Assembly: GCF_011397635.1 (NCBI RefSeq)
Contig: NC_064771.1
Span: forward strand, 15,315,379 to 15,379,378
DNA length: 64,000 nt
Reading direction: 5' to 3'
Origin: Epinephelus fuscoguttatus
Lineage: Eukaryota; Chordata; Actinopteri; Perciformes; Serranidae
This document shows, piece after piece, positions 35,268 to 46,997 of the stretch (positions within the stretch are counted from its first letter, which is position 1; every line of letters begins with the position of its first letter). Position numbers and translations under genes: made by a program. The notes below the pieces were generated by a model. It was given only the letters and a program-made list of their open reading frames with translations, was not told where the DNA came from and did no database searches.

Positions 35268-35544
35268 CACGTCTGTATATTACAGTCAGTCTTGCATATT
35301 CAAGTATAAAGCGGTACAACATAACACGCAGTCTCTATTTTAACAGTGTCATAAAAGGTGTGTGTTGGTTTTTCAACACGTTAAAAATATTCAGCTCATT
35401 TACAGTGCCAAGTACAGGAAGTGTTAACATCTACATAAAATGATACACTCAACACGTGGGACTTGGAGTCTTCTCCCACAGCACTGCACCGTAGAGGTCT
35501 GTCCACTGTATTCGCCGTTCTAACAAAGCCGCGACAGTTTCCAT

Positions 35545-38110
35545 TCATTTGGCTTTTTTCTTGGCCTGTAATAAAAGATAATTATTTTGGATGATAACTA
35601 TCCACTATATCACCACTACACAAGACCAACAGGAGGATTGCTGACTTTGCCACTTACTGCATTTGTAAAACAGGTCTTCAGTGCTGTGAATTCCTTGGCA
35701 CACATGTCCTTGGTCAGCTCCTGTCTGCCTGTAGTGGTAGCTGCTACACACTTCCCATACGCTGCTGCCTGAATCACACACAAGTTGACATTATGCAAAG
35801 GGAAACGGTTATCCTTTTCCCTGTCTGTGCAGGATAATGTGTGACTTAACAAGAAAAATTCACATTAAAGTAAATTCTCTTCTCTGTTACTCTACCGTCT
35901 CGACTCTGCTGACCTCTTCTGTTTCATTTTTAGCACATCCTTCGCCATTCTCACTACCTGGTTTCTTTTAGGGCTGCAACTAATAACTATTTTCATTGTC
36001 AGTTTATCTGTCAGTTACTATCTTCATGATTCATTATTTGATTAGTTGTTGGGTCTAAAATGTTATAAATGGTCAAAAATGTCAATCAGTGTTTCCAAAA
36101 GCCCCAAATGGTGTCCTCAAATGTCTTGTTTTGTCCACAACCCAGATATCAGTTTACTGTTTTTTGATTATTTTTTTTTCTTAAAGAATTACACAAACAG
36201 AGTAATATGGCTGGGCAATATATGGACATTATCGAGATCATCATATGAGACTAGATATCTTAAAGTTTGGATATTGTTATAAGTGTTATCTGTTCCTGGT
36301 AAAGGCTGTAATTACAGTAAAGTGACGTAATTATCAATACTTACTGGACTATTAGCTGTTCTACTGTTTGCCTTAAATCACTTAGTCATTACATTCACAT
36401 TACTAATGAGTATTTATTTAAAATATCTTTGTGTCAGTATTTTGTGAAAGCACTGACAGTCAACCCTAGAATATTGTTGCAATATCGATACTGAGGTATT
36501 TAGTAAAAAAATATTATGATATTTGATTTTCCAAGTTGCTCAGCCCTACCCATTAGTTGATCATCAAATTAATTGTCAATTAATGTAATAGCTGACAATA
36601 AATCAATAAATCATTTGCAGCTCTAGTTTCTTTGCACTACAGCTTTAGTTATATTGTACATAATATGTGTATACTACATGTGCATAAATGCACAGTAATG
36701 TTTTTCTTCATTGTTGCTATTACTCTATAATTCTATCTTACTTTATGGGCTTGTTTATGATTTCCCAAATGTTTATCCTCTGGTAATTACTATCCATATA
36801 GCATAGGGATGTAACTGCATTTCATTTTGCAATCCTGTATTGAGTACTGACAGTAAAGCTCAACCTATTCATCCAAAGCTAATCCCATATCCAATTGCAC
36901 TGCTAGGCCTGGGTATCTGAGGCTTCAGCCCTGAATGTTTTCAGAAAAGCCACTGATCTAAAAATAAAGGCTATATGTATTTTTAAAAAGAAGAATAGGC
37001 CTCATATTTGAAAAAAGGCACAGGATCCAATAATGTGTCATTTTATTGATGCATCAATGCACAAAAATAATATACTGTTGCTCTAAAAAGCAAGTTTTGG
37101 GTACTGTATACTGTTTTTATTCAAGCTGTACATTCTGTGTGGTCATGTTCACATGCAAGAGAGAAAGTGCACAGGCGATCACTTTAATGTTGCAGCTGGT
37201 AAAGGTGGAGCTCATTTTAAATGCTTTATGTACTGCTGGGTAGTTTAATCTATAACAATACATCATCAGTTAGTTCATTATATTTTACTAAATTTAACTG
37301 TATGCTTTAGTTACTTTGAAGTCCCAGATTATTAAAACAAAAAGCACAATATTTCCCTCAGAGATGTAGATGAGTATATGCATAAAGTTGCATAAAATGG
37401 AAATACTCACATGCAAGTACCTCAAAATTCTCTTCAATCTAATGACAGCAGTTGTGCGGTATTCTGTTTCAACTCAGTACTAATCACATCACAATTCATA
37501 ATTAATCTTAAAAGGGAAAAAAACACGACACAATTTTAAGGTAAAATAAGATGCAAAAATAGATAAGGATAAGGATCCCAGGATAAGATCCCCCCAGACC
37601 CTTTTACAAAAGGTTGGGACCAAGCCCCCAATGTCCTCAAATTATAGAAAAGCCCCTGCACACATCCTACATATTTCAATAAGCATTCAAATAATTAAAG
37701 AAAAGAAAATACAGATGGTCAAGTGGCTGATAGCTGCACAAACGACTGGGTCCAAATGTCTGATATGTTCTTTACAATTTCATAACTGGCCTGCTTTTAT
37801 AACCTGCACTCCACAGAATCATAGCAGTCAGCATGGTGGCGTTCAAATGCCGTTGGAAAAATAAATGGGATGCTCACTTCAGGGAACTGCAAAAAATACA
37901 GCCTATTGCTATATAGGAAAACTGTTATGTGATGCTGTTTGAATTGGCACAGTCGTCTTGCTGGAATGTATTTCAGTGTGAACCATATGTCTGAGTTTAA
38001 TACGTTCATAGAATTAAAACTAAACTTACCTCTCCTGCACACTGGGCAAAAAGTTCCGGGAAAAGTCTCATTTTTTCTCGACTTCGACTCCAAGCATTAG
38101 ACCCAGACAT
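35545..38110 (-). CDS. ndufaf8: NDUFAF8, complex I assembly factor 8
   Basis: Small mitochondrial protein that, in mammals, works with NDUFAF5 in assembly of respiratory complex I. Three exons on the minus strand: 38030-38110, 35658-35768 and 35545-35565, all phase 0 with GT-AG borders, encoding 70 residues (human 74). The protein starts MSGSNAWSRSREKMRLFPE and ends AKKKAK. It has a twin CX9C motif: C24-x9-C34 and C50-x9-C60, the signature of the intermembrane-space/CHCH fold. GKCVAATTTG and CAKEFTALKTCF match the family. It is divergent from tepsin and convergent with slc38a10, the same trio as in human 17q25.3 (from memory). The last exon carries only six codons. Confidence is high despite the small size. 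Confidence 0.93.
35972..36625. repeat. nested DNA-transposon-derived repeat in ndufaf8 intron 1
   Basis: The outer element begins TAGGGCTGCAACTAATAACT and ends in the inverse GCAGCTCTAG. Within it sits a second element, about 36205-36550, with ends GGCTGGGCAATAT and the inverse TGCTCAGCCCT. Both ends are typical of abundant teleost hAT/MITE repeats. The remaining ndufaf8 intron 1 (to 38029) is AT-rich, with a short repeat fragment at about 37565-37665 (AGCCCCCAATGTCCTCAAAT). Confidence 0.7.
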
Positions 38111-38540
38111 GGTTGTTGTTCAGGTGTTAACAGGGGTCCTTTCGGTTTTTATGTCAACTGACGGGCCCGATAGAGAACCGATAATACTTCACAGTCTGTT
38201 AAATGTAATAGCAAACTCATAAAGCGTTAAATAAATAAAAAATACACATCAACCAGAAGATGAAGCGTTTATATGAACCACGGACAGCGCCATATTGTTG
38301 ACCCTGTCATCACGGAAACATCCAGGAAGATATTCAGTAATGTGATTCGCACATTTCTCTGTCAATCAAAGCACTCTTGGAGTTGATTCGCTGTATTTCG
38401 ACTGTAGGCGTAACCAGAACGCCAATAGACTCTAGGATTGCTACTTGCTGTTCCATGATTGGCTAGCTGTCACCTCGAGCCCCGCCTTCCCCACATACCT
38501 CGGAGGAAGATGAGTAACCCGCAGCCAGGATTGCTAAATC
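38111..38540. promoter_or_regulatory. bidirectional ndufaf8/tepsin promoter
   Basis: 430 bases separate the two start codons. The interval contains a YY1-type CGCCATATT (38289-38297), CCAAT at 38422-38426 and an inverted CCAAT (ATTGG, 38458-38462), with several CpGs. There is no TATA box. This matches housekeeping divergent promoters. Confidence 0.75.
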
Positions 38541-41500
38541 ATGGCAACATTTATGGAGCGACTGGCCTTTCTTCAGAAAGTAAGTGCTGTTTATGGTCAT
38601 AACTAGTTGTGGAAACCAGTCACGGATAAACGGAGCATTACGAGTACGACATACGTTACCGTGTCTATTTGAATTTAAGTTGTGCCATCACTAGCTTGCT
38701 ATTAGCCTGCTAGCTAACAGCAAGAAACACACTTGGTAATTGTACTTCATGTCATTTTTCTGCTGAGCTGCCAGCTTGTTCCGTTGCAGTCTTAAAGCAG
38801 CAGCAGCAGACAGGCGCACAGCCATGTTATAAGTGTCTGTCTGGCCAAAGCTAACCTGGTGCTCAGACCCCGGTGTCATGCCAAGTTTGAGTCCATGTCA
38901 GTGTGTGTGTTCCCTCGTCAATTAAACTGCTAAACACACAGGTTAGCTTGTGTTTAAACGGTTTGTGGACTGAGCAGTTGTCATAGTGTCATAGTCCTTA
39001 TTATGAGCTTTGAACTTGTGTCACACCTTTTTCTTACCATCATCTTGTCCACCAACTGAAGGTCCCCACTCTAATGAAGGCTACAGCAGATGATGAAAAC
39101 CCCTGTCCTGGCTACCTTTTCCAAGAGATTGGAAGTATCCTTTGTCAGCTTCTGTTGTGGTTCAGTCAGCAGCTGCGGTCTCTGATGATGATGTAAGGGT
39201 GATAGTGGCTCACATGATGCATGCAAATGAAATGATTCATCTGAAGTTGATTTGAAAGGGTTGAAATCCAGAGTTAATAATATAAACATGCCAGTGGGGA
39301 GGTGTTCTTTACAGATATTCTAACCGGGGAAGAATCATTTTGTCCAGATCAGACATACTCGTCTGTTACGCTGTGGTGGTAATATCCTTAACCATCATCG
39401 AACTGTAGAAATCTCCCATGAGTCTTCAGGATGCGGTCAGTGTTTGTTGGAGTACCTTCTGGAGAGGCTGCAGGTGGAGTCCTGTCATGTCAAACTCAAG
39501 GTCAGAGCAGTGTTACTATTCACATTTCTGTCTGTGATATGAAACTGTGAAAGGAGCTGTGTTTTAAACGGTGGTGATTTTCCTTCCTTTCCTTTCTGTG
39601 AGTAATCACTCTGCTCATGCTGCTGGTGTTTCAGGTGCTGAAGATCTTTGTCCATCTTTGCGGTCATGGCTCAAACCATTTCCTCACAGAGCTGAGAAGA
39701 AACTCTACCTTCATCCAGCAAGCATCAGGTTAGATATTTGTCATCTGTTCTTTTAGCTGCATTTAACTCTCATCACTCTGCGGCCGCTCCGTCACCTGAT
39801 TACTCACTCACTGTCAGGTGTTTTGCTTTTTCAGTTTACAGCGGCCCTCCTGATCCCATCCATGGCACAGCATTGTACCAGAAAGTGAGAAACACAGCAC
39901 AGGTGAGATGTAGCTTACATTTAAAGGGTAAGGTCAGTATTTTCCAACCTGGACTCTATTTTGCCATGTTTTGTGTCTAAAAAACAAATTTTTGAAACTG
40001 GTCCAGTATTGAGCAAGAGCACTGAAGCCAGCAGCAATATTATGGAAAGGATCCCTACAGAGATAGAGCTTTTTGGTAAAGAGTAAGATCCTTTTTGTTT
40101 AACCAGAAACAGCCTCGAAATCGCTCTCGCCCAACCCACCAGACTTCATTTAAATAAACAGTTATTTCACCTAAATAAATAACAGGCGCCGATAAATATA
40201 ATAATAATAATAATAATCTGAGTATGTCAGTGGCAAAAACAAGCGCTTTTAGTGGACATAAATTGACAGTGCAAACATGCCCAGAATGGTTACATTGCAG
40301 CCAGCTGCAATGGTCCCACTTTATACTGGACCAGTTTCAAAGATTGCTGTTTCCAGTAGTCACTTAGACCCAAAAACACTGGAAAATGGCGTCCAGATTT
40401 AAAAATACCTAACTTACCCTTTAATCATCATGTCAAACATACAGTGGTGGAAAACATCATCTCAAACATACAGTGGTGAAAAAAAGTTTTCGGACACCCT
40501 TAAAATTTTACACAATCTCAAGCCTTTCACACTGTTGAGGGGTAATCTTGTCCCATTCTTCTTGAATTACTGCTTTTAATTCTTCTAAATTCTTTGGTTT
40601 ATGCTTTGAAACAGACCTTTTGATAATCCACCACAGATTTTCAATGGGGCTCATGTCCAGGGATTGAGCTGGCCACTCTAAGACCTGGATACTGTGCTCC
40701 TGCAGCCAAGTTCTACTGGCCTTGGATGTGTGGCAAGGGGCATTATCTTGTTGAAACATCCAGTTTTTACCTCGACGAAACAGTGCACGCGCAGAAGGGA
40801 GCATGTGGGTTTCGAGAATGGTACAATACTTGGTAGAGTTCAATGTGCCATCACAGACAGTGAGATGACCAACACCAGCAGCACTCATGCATCCCCAAAC
40901 CATGATACTGCCTCCACCATGCTTGACAGTAGGTACTGTACATGCTGGAGATAATGCTTCGCCTGGCCTTCTGCGTACCCTCACATTAGTAGGAGGAAGA
41001 TAAAGCTGGAAACTGGACTCATCTGACCACGAAATCTTCTTCCAATTCCTGGCTGTCCAGTTCTTGTGTGCCTGGGCCCAACGATGCCGGGCTAACCTCT
41101 GTCTCTCATTGATCAGGGGCTTCTTGATAGCCTTGTAGGACCTTAAGCCATGATCTAAAAGTCGGCCACGTACAGTGTGGGTGGAACACTGGACACCAGT
41201 TTGGTTTGACCACTGCTGCTGAAGCTCCTGTGATGTCATTCGGCGGTTTTGCCTGCACATGCGGATCAGGATGTGGTCATTTCTTGCTGAAGAAACCCTT
41301 GGACGCCCAGATTTTGGTTTGTCTTCCAAGCTGTTGGTTCGTCTGTATTTCTGCAGAGTGTATCCAACTGCTGAAGGACTGCATCTGTACTTCCTGGCTA
41401 TCTGGCGGCAGCTGTACCCTTCCTGGCTGAGAATCTTTATCTTCAGGCGTGTTTCCTGCGTTAGGTTCCTTGTTTTAGCCATTTTTGTGTCTGAAGAACT

Positions 41501-42528
41501 TTCAAATGTGCTGGCTTTATGTAGACACGAAGCTTGGCAACAAAAATTGTGTCTTTTAATAAAAAGAACGACCTTCATCACTGGTACCAAAATGACCCAA
41601 TACTCAAAATTTCTTATGTATTTTTATGGAACCAATCAATTTTAAGTTTTTAATGTTTTTTTTTTAGGATTTATTTAGTATTTTGGCTGTGACTGTACTA
41701 AAAGAAATTGCACTTGAAGACCTAAGAGTGATTCTTAATCCAATATTTCACAAATGCACAGGGTGTCCGAAAACTTTTTTCCACCACTGTACATCTGTGA
41801 CAGCTAAGCACTCTAACACTCAATTTTTACTTTTTCTATTAACAGGAAGTGGCCAGGTTGCTTTTCACAGATACAATTCCCACCAAAAGCGGCATCTCCC
41901 CGCTCAAGCAGCCCCACCTAGGAGCCCCAACAATGGGTGAGTAGCAAGAAATTGAAGATTGAAGTTGGGCATAGCAACAGTGAGAAGCATGCGAGGTCCA
42001 GATCAAGTCCAAAAAAGAGCGCCAATGTGGCAAAAACACCTGTGCAGATGTACCAGGAGTGTGTAGAGCCTTTAAATATGGAGGACTTAAAATTCAAACA
42101 ACTGCTATTAAAGGATTTATGTGCTGTTCATCTAAATGAAAATTAAATGTTCTTGGTTTGGGTTTTTACTGATAAAACAGATGACAGATTTGATGATAAG
42201 AGATTCATTAGATATGGAGCTAAACAAATGTCGGCATTCAACCAACTTGGAAACAAATCAAAATTGCCGGAACCCATTCTTACTGTTATACATAATGATG
42301 CTGTCCATCATCTGAAATATGAGGGAGCACATAAGTGTCTATAAGGAGGCTTGAATGATTTTAATCAGTTACATAAGGTTCTTTGTATCTTGTGAACTGA
42401 AAGCCCAGCGTACAATAGGTCTCCTGTGTCTCTCCGTCCAGGTATGGGCTCAGCAACTTCCCACAGGTCAGGAATGCAGGGCTTTGGATACAGTCCAGGG
42501 AAACAGGGAGCAGGTGAGTGATAGACCA

Positions 42529-42564
<36 letters not shown>

Positions 42565-44482
42565 ACTGCACACAGACACAAATCCAGTCAAGCTTATCAT
42601 CTGTGTAAATTTCTGTACCGTTATGTCTGTACCTGTGCCTCCCAGCAGGCGGTGACTCACTACTGGATAAGATCCAGAAAGCTGCAGAGGTAGTGGCCAG
42701 TGCTGTCCTTCCCCCGACCGAACACCAGGGTATCCGTCTCCATGACAACCATTACCGGGCCGTAGTTGCGCCGTCCGCACCCATAGAGGTGGCGGTGCCT
42801 GCGTGTGCCTATAACCTGCCCACTCGGGCACCCAAAGGTGAGATTTTTGCATGTGTTTGACTAGACTTTATCAAGTTTGATTAAAAAAAATTCAGTTTGA
42901 CCCCTCGTGCGTCTTCATCACAGCATCGACCCAGCGGTTCCCAGGGCAGATAGGAGGCGGCTGGGAAGAGACCGACAGTGGCAACAGCTCTTCTCACAAC
43001 TCTTCTCAGGATATCGCGGCAAACAGCAGGGCCTCTGTTGGCAGCAAGTCGGCTGGTACCGGGAGCCAATCTGGGGCCAGCAGAGAGAGCAGCGGGGACC
43101 TGTCAGACCGGTGAGTGGCAAAGTCGACCCGTTGCACCAGTAGTTTGTTAAGAGCTGGTAGATTAGTCTATGAATGTCCAGTGTCTCCACATCATTGTCA
43201 GTCTGCCTCACACATTGTCTGGTTTCAGTGTGGAAGCCCTGCAGTTGGGGGACTGTGGCCAGGAGATGGCGCTAATCAACAGACTAACTGAAGGATGCAA
43301 AGTTTTCCTGTCCAGAGAGGAGAGCCAGCACTTCATCAAAGAGTCAGTGCACCTAAAATCAGACCTCAGATACTTCTGATTCCTCCTTTATGAACTGTAT
43401 TATTTGTCTTTTTTGTTGTTTCACAAATGGCCTTACTTCTGTCTCATCAATCCGTCAGGTGCTCCACTCTCAACTGTGAGGTCGTGCTGGAGTTGCTCTC
43501 AAGCAAGCTTCAAGATCCCTCAAATACTGTTAAGATGGTAACAATAAATACGATTCACTCAAGATCCAGGTTTTCTTCATGATATCATTCAATCCTAATG
43601 CACATATCTTTGTTTTCCTCCGAATCCTGCAGCGGGCACTGTGTGCCGAATCATGCCTCATGACCTCTGACCTCCTCTCTCTGGAACAAATGTTCGGATC
43701 AACGCAACGAAGGCTCCGCCAGCTGAGTGAGGGGGCTCCAGGACCCGTGGCCAACAAAGCCACCAAGGTGAGCAATAAAAAGCTACACATGGTGAAGACT
43801 GATAGGACAGAACTAGATAATACTCAAACTGGGGGTGTGTTTTTTTGTTCTTATCTCCTCGTACCAGATCCTGCGACAGTTTGAGGCTCTGATGGGTGGA
43901 TCTGTACACACACCAAGGCAGGATACAGTGAACAACAGCCACCAAGCAACAACTAATCAGCTTCCAACATCTACATACTCGGACCCTTTGCTACCAACTC
44001 ACTCTGCTGACACTAACCTCAACCATTATCAGCCGGGCATGTCACCCACAGGTGTCACCCCACCACCAAATCACCCATCTTCCCCCTCTTGTGTAGCCCA
44101 GGGAGACTCCTCATGGGAGCTGATGGATGGCGGCGATGAGGAGAAACTTTCTCCTGTTCTGCAAGAGCCACTTAGGACTGCTGAGCGCGATCTTAATTCA
44201 GTTGCTGAAAAATCAGAGCTTAACATGGACAGAAGCTCGTCCCCTTCAGCCGAGCCCCAGAGTGAGCAGCCCTGTCTGAGCAGACTGTCCCTGTTCAGCG
44301 GTATGGAGCTGGTGACTAAGGGGAGACCTCTGTGTCAAAGAGAGACATCCCAAACAGAGACGGACACCGCGGATGACAGCTTAAGGGAGGAGCTACCTGG
44401 CGATGGCGCTCCTTTATTTTGCAATGCAGTCACCTGTGATAGCAGCCAACCAGTATCAGCCTTCTCATTCGTCAACTTTTGA
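38541..44482 (+). CDS. tepsin: Tepsin (ENTHD2), AP-4 accessory protein
   Basis: Cytosolic coat-associated protein that binds the AP-4 adaptor at the trans-Golgi network. Exons: 38541-38579, 39062-39134, 39409-39500, 39635-39728, 39835-39902, 41846-41936, 42442-42513, 42649-42837, 42924-43110, 43229-43342, 43459-43537, 43633-43767, 43868-44482. All are in phase, giving 615 residues (human 525). Residues about 10-125 form the ENTH domain (CPGYLFQEIGKISHES, GPPDPIHGTALYQKVR). Residues about 300-420 form the second VHS/ENTH-like domain (FLSREESQHFIKE, GPVANKATKILRQFE). Both AP-4 binding peptides are present: LFSGMELV at about 553-560 and SAFSFVNF at the very C-terminus. A Ser-rich linker lies between the domains. 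Identification is secure; the longer length comes mainly from the unstructured last exon. Confidence 0.96.
39924..40424. repeat. MITE in tepsin intron 5
   Basis: About 500 bases with roughly 50-base imperfect inverted ends: left AAAGGGTAAGGTCAGTATTT, right the reverse of TAAAGGGTAAGTTAGGTATT. Paired GTTTTGTGTCTAA and TTAGACCCAAAAACAC blocks and CTGGTCCAGTAT/ATACTGGACCAG are also present. No ORF. It immediately precedes the Tc1 element. Confidence 0.8.
40471..41789 (-). mobile_element. Tc1/mariner transposon in tepsin intron 5
   Basis: 1.32 kb element with about 32-base terminal inverted repeats (tip CAGTGGTGRAAAAAAGTTTT, then CGGACACCCT), flanked by TA at 40469-40470 and 41790-41791, the expected Tc1 target duplication. 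It carries one uninterrupted transposase gene antisense to tepsin. The coding part stops only a few bases before the left inverted repeat. Confidence 0.95.
40508..41482 (-). CDS. Tc1-like DD34E transposase
   Basis: 324-residue transposase starting at the Met of MAKTRNLTQETRLK; a longer in-frame extension upstream is unlikely to be translated. The N-terminal half has two helix-turn-helix motifs (YSCRQIARKYRCSPSAVGYT and the GRPRVSS AT-hook-like linker). The catalytic core shows WSDESSF (first Asp), QQDNAPCH (second Asp) and SPIENLWW (Glu), with 34 residues between second Asp and Glu, hence DD34E. No stop or frameshift interrupts it. The protein ends PQQCERLEIV, about 20 residues earlier than most Tc1 transposases I recall, so the extreme C-terminus may be lost. 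Activity cannot be judged from sequence alone. Confidence 0.93.
   Translation of the reverse strand: MAKTRNLTQETRLKIKILSQEGYSCRQIARKYRCSPSAVGYTLQKYRRTNSLEDKPKSGRPRVSSARNDHILIRMCRQNRRMTSQELQQQWSNQTGVQCSTHTVRGRLLDHGLRSYKAIKKPLINERQRLARHRWAQAHKNWTARNWKKISWSDESSFQLYLPPTNVRVRRRPGEALSPACTVPTVKHGGGSIMVWGCMSAAGVGHLTVCDGTLNSTKYCTILETHMLPSARALFRRGKNWMFQQDNAPCHTSKASRTWLQEHSIQVLEWPAQSLDMSPIENLWWIIKRSVSKHKPKNLEELKAVIQEEWDKITPQQCERLEIV
42530..42562. repeat. (AC)n microsatellite in tepsin intron 7
   Basis: Perfect AC run of about 33 bases in a 135-nt intron (42514-42648), 16 nt after the exon 7 donor. Confidence 0.96.
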
Positions 44483-45835
44483 CCACAACTTTATACAGCT
44501 GGAACTGTCGTGGTTAAACCAATGATGTCATCACGTATATCCTTTTAGAAATCTATTTAATTTTATAAACCAAGATCTGTAAGCTTACTATAAAGAGGGC
44601 AGATTCACATTAAGTTGGGGTTTTCTGCTCCTATCTGTATGGTGCCTCCTTGGAAATTGTATTAAAGCAGCAGACTGGGGGAAGAGAAAGAGATTTCGGA
44701 CACATAATAACCGTAGTCCTTTAGTGCAATCCACAGTCAGCTTGAGAAACCCCTCAACTGTCACACGCGAGGACTAGTATGGAAGCTATGTTGCTGTTTG
44801 TCGGCTAATCCCTCAAAAGTATTTAACAAGAATGGTTGTCTTGAATTACCGGTTGTTATTATTGACAGTTGCTTTATCTCAGGATTCCTTTCAGCTAACT
44901 GAAACAACTCGTACGCCTCTGCAGCACGGCCTAAACCTCCGAGGGAGAACCCCTCGTTTTGTAATTTGCACTACAGTTGTTTTTCTTATGGACTCATAAA
45001 CCTTACAAATGAGAGTTGTCTTCCTTATTTTTTTGGTACTAAGCTATTATGTCGGTGTCATGAGTGTTAGTTTACAAATTATTTATTATGTGTGCTCTGT
45101 ATTGATTAAACATACCTGTGAGAGTGGTGGTAGAGTGCATGTATATGATTAAAGACTAGTTTGGAGAACTAATGGAGGAAGTGATTATTGAGATATTGTG
45201 TGTGCATAACAATGTGTGGAGCATTAGCATAATGCAAATGCAAGTTGCTTGGGTAACCAAATCAAAGGCAAGTGATGCACCAGTTTAGTGGACCAATATC
45301 AGTGTCAGTCGATATATGTTTCTCTGTTGTGTGGCATCAATTTTTCACAGGGCTTGACACTAACTGTGTATGGAGGAGAGCTAATTAATGTTAGCCGTTA
45401 GCAGCTGGTGGCCAGTACTAACAGCTAATGGAGGTTGCATTGAATTACATCATGATGTGTTCCATCTCTACTCAGTAAAAGTGAGTATTGGACAAAGGTA
45501 AATTATAACTTCATCGTGATGTGTTCAAATGTAAGCTTGTACAAGTCAGTTTTTGGCAAGAAACTATGTATGAAACTAAGTATGGTATCAGTCCAGAATT
45601 TCACAGTTGGTGCATACCTATAAAAGGCAGATTGCCTTCACAATCTCACCCTTGTCGTTTTAGTTACATACTGTACTGTGGTGTTCAGGGCTGTGGAATG
45701 TGGCACACACGACACGCCAAAATGGTAATCCAACCCACCCAATGCACATGAACGCCACTGATGCATTTTGTTTGAGTGAACACAAGCTATGCTGCTGCAC
45801 ATGCTGACGAACAATAAAACCTGCTGTATTTTTGT
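44483..45835 (+). other. tepsin 3' UTR
   Basis: Extends from the TGA at 44480-44482 to the AATAAA at 45813-45818, if that distal signal is the one used. Earlier ATTAAA-type motifs near 44662 and 45149 could give shorter ends. No coding similarity. Confidence 0.6.
45813..45818 (+). terminator. candidate tepsin polyadenylation signal
   Basis: AATAAA followed by TGTATTTTTGTTG. It lies about 95 bases from the candidate vcf1 signal on the opposite strand. Confidence 0.55.
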
Positions 45836-45912
45836 TGCAGCACTTACACTATAAATGAGTCAGTATTTAAATGGCATCAGTGACATAACGCAGTCTTCAC
45901 TTTCAGTAACGC

Positions 45913-45918
45913 TTTATT
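45913..45918 (-). terminator. candidate vcf1 polyadenylation signal
   Basis: AATAAA on the minus strand. A second one occurs at about 46590-46595, nearer the stop codon, so alternative ends are possible. Confidence 0.5.
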
Positions 45919-46997
45919 TCAATGTCAAATGATTTTGGAAAATTACATAAAATATGAATCACTTTCACATCTCTCATTTTATTCGCAACACAGTGTACTG
46001 GTCATATTGAACCATACATTTAAAAAAAAAAACAAGTATGGCTGACAGGCGTATGACGCATCCACACACATGATGTGTAATATGTTAAACACATGGTTAC
46101 AAACTGATCAAACTGATTTAGAGAGCTTTTTTTTTTTCTTTTCTTGAGGCTGTTTTTGTGAGACACACTGTGCTGAGCATTGCACCGCCTGAGCCGCAGA
46201 CTCCAGTGCCTGCTCTCACAACTCTATAATTAGCCAGGGTCTAATCTGAGGTTGGATTTTGGTGGTGAGGCTCATGAAGAATCTCTGTTCTGTTACCTTG
46301 AACCCACTCACCAACCACACCAGAATATTTCAGATTTATTTAGATAGCAAAAGTGACTGCAAGTACACTATAATTTAAGGTTGTGACTTTGGTTAGAGAA
46401 AACAAAAAAGGCCTGAAATGTTATTTTACTGGATTGTATTAATAATGCTCCTTGGGAGTGACTCTATCGGCCTCCATGGACTTCCTGTGTGAATGGGATC
46501 ACAGCTCCCACTTCACGGATACAAACATGCGACTGATGTCCCCAGTTGAAAGTAAACAAAATGAGGAGTTATTGAGTAAAGTGCTTAGCTTTATTTAGTT
46601 TTGCAAGCACTTTGGATCATCACACGTTTCTCGTGATTAGCACCAATGAAAATGTCCACGCATCAACGCACGCATGTAAAGAGAACGATACCTCTTTATA
46701 AAGTGCACAGGGTGCGTGCAAACACACACACACACAAACACACACCAATACTGCACAGAAAACCACAGTGGCTGGGCCATGGAAAGGCGGATGTGCTTAT
46801 GGTCTTGACAAATGGTACATGGTGAGGTGGGGATGAGCCTTTGTGCCCAAAATCTGTAAACCTCCCCACACGTCATCCCCTTCCCCCTGACCCCCGAGTG
46901 TGTCACTTGAGGCTTTCGAGGAGGAGCCACCGTGCCTGTGGTGTCAGCACTGATGGGCCAGGGACTAAAGGTCAGGAGAGGGGGTCAGAGGTCACGG
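45919..46997 (-). other. vcf1 3' UTR (candidate extent)
   Basis: About 1.1 kb between the vcf1 stop codon and the distal polyadenylation signal. It contains a short CA-rich tract at about 46725-46745. No ORF of note. Confidence 0.5.

Noticed and set aside
41483-41590. 36-residue N-terminal extension of the Tc1 transposase frame
   Set aside because: Family members start at MAKT-like sequence. The extension has no similarity to known transposase N-termini.
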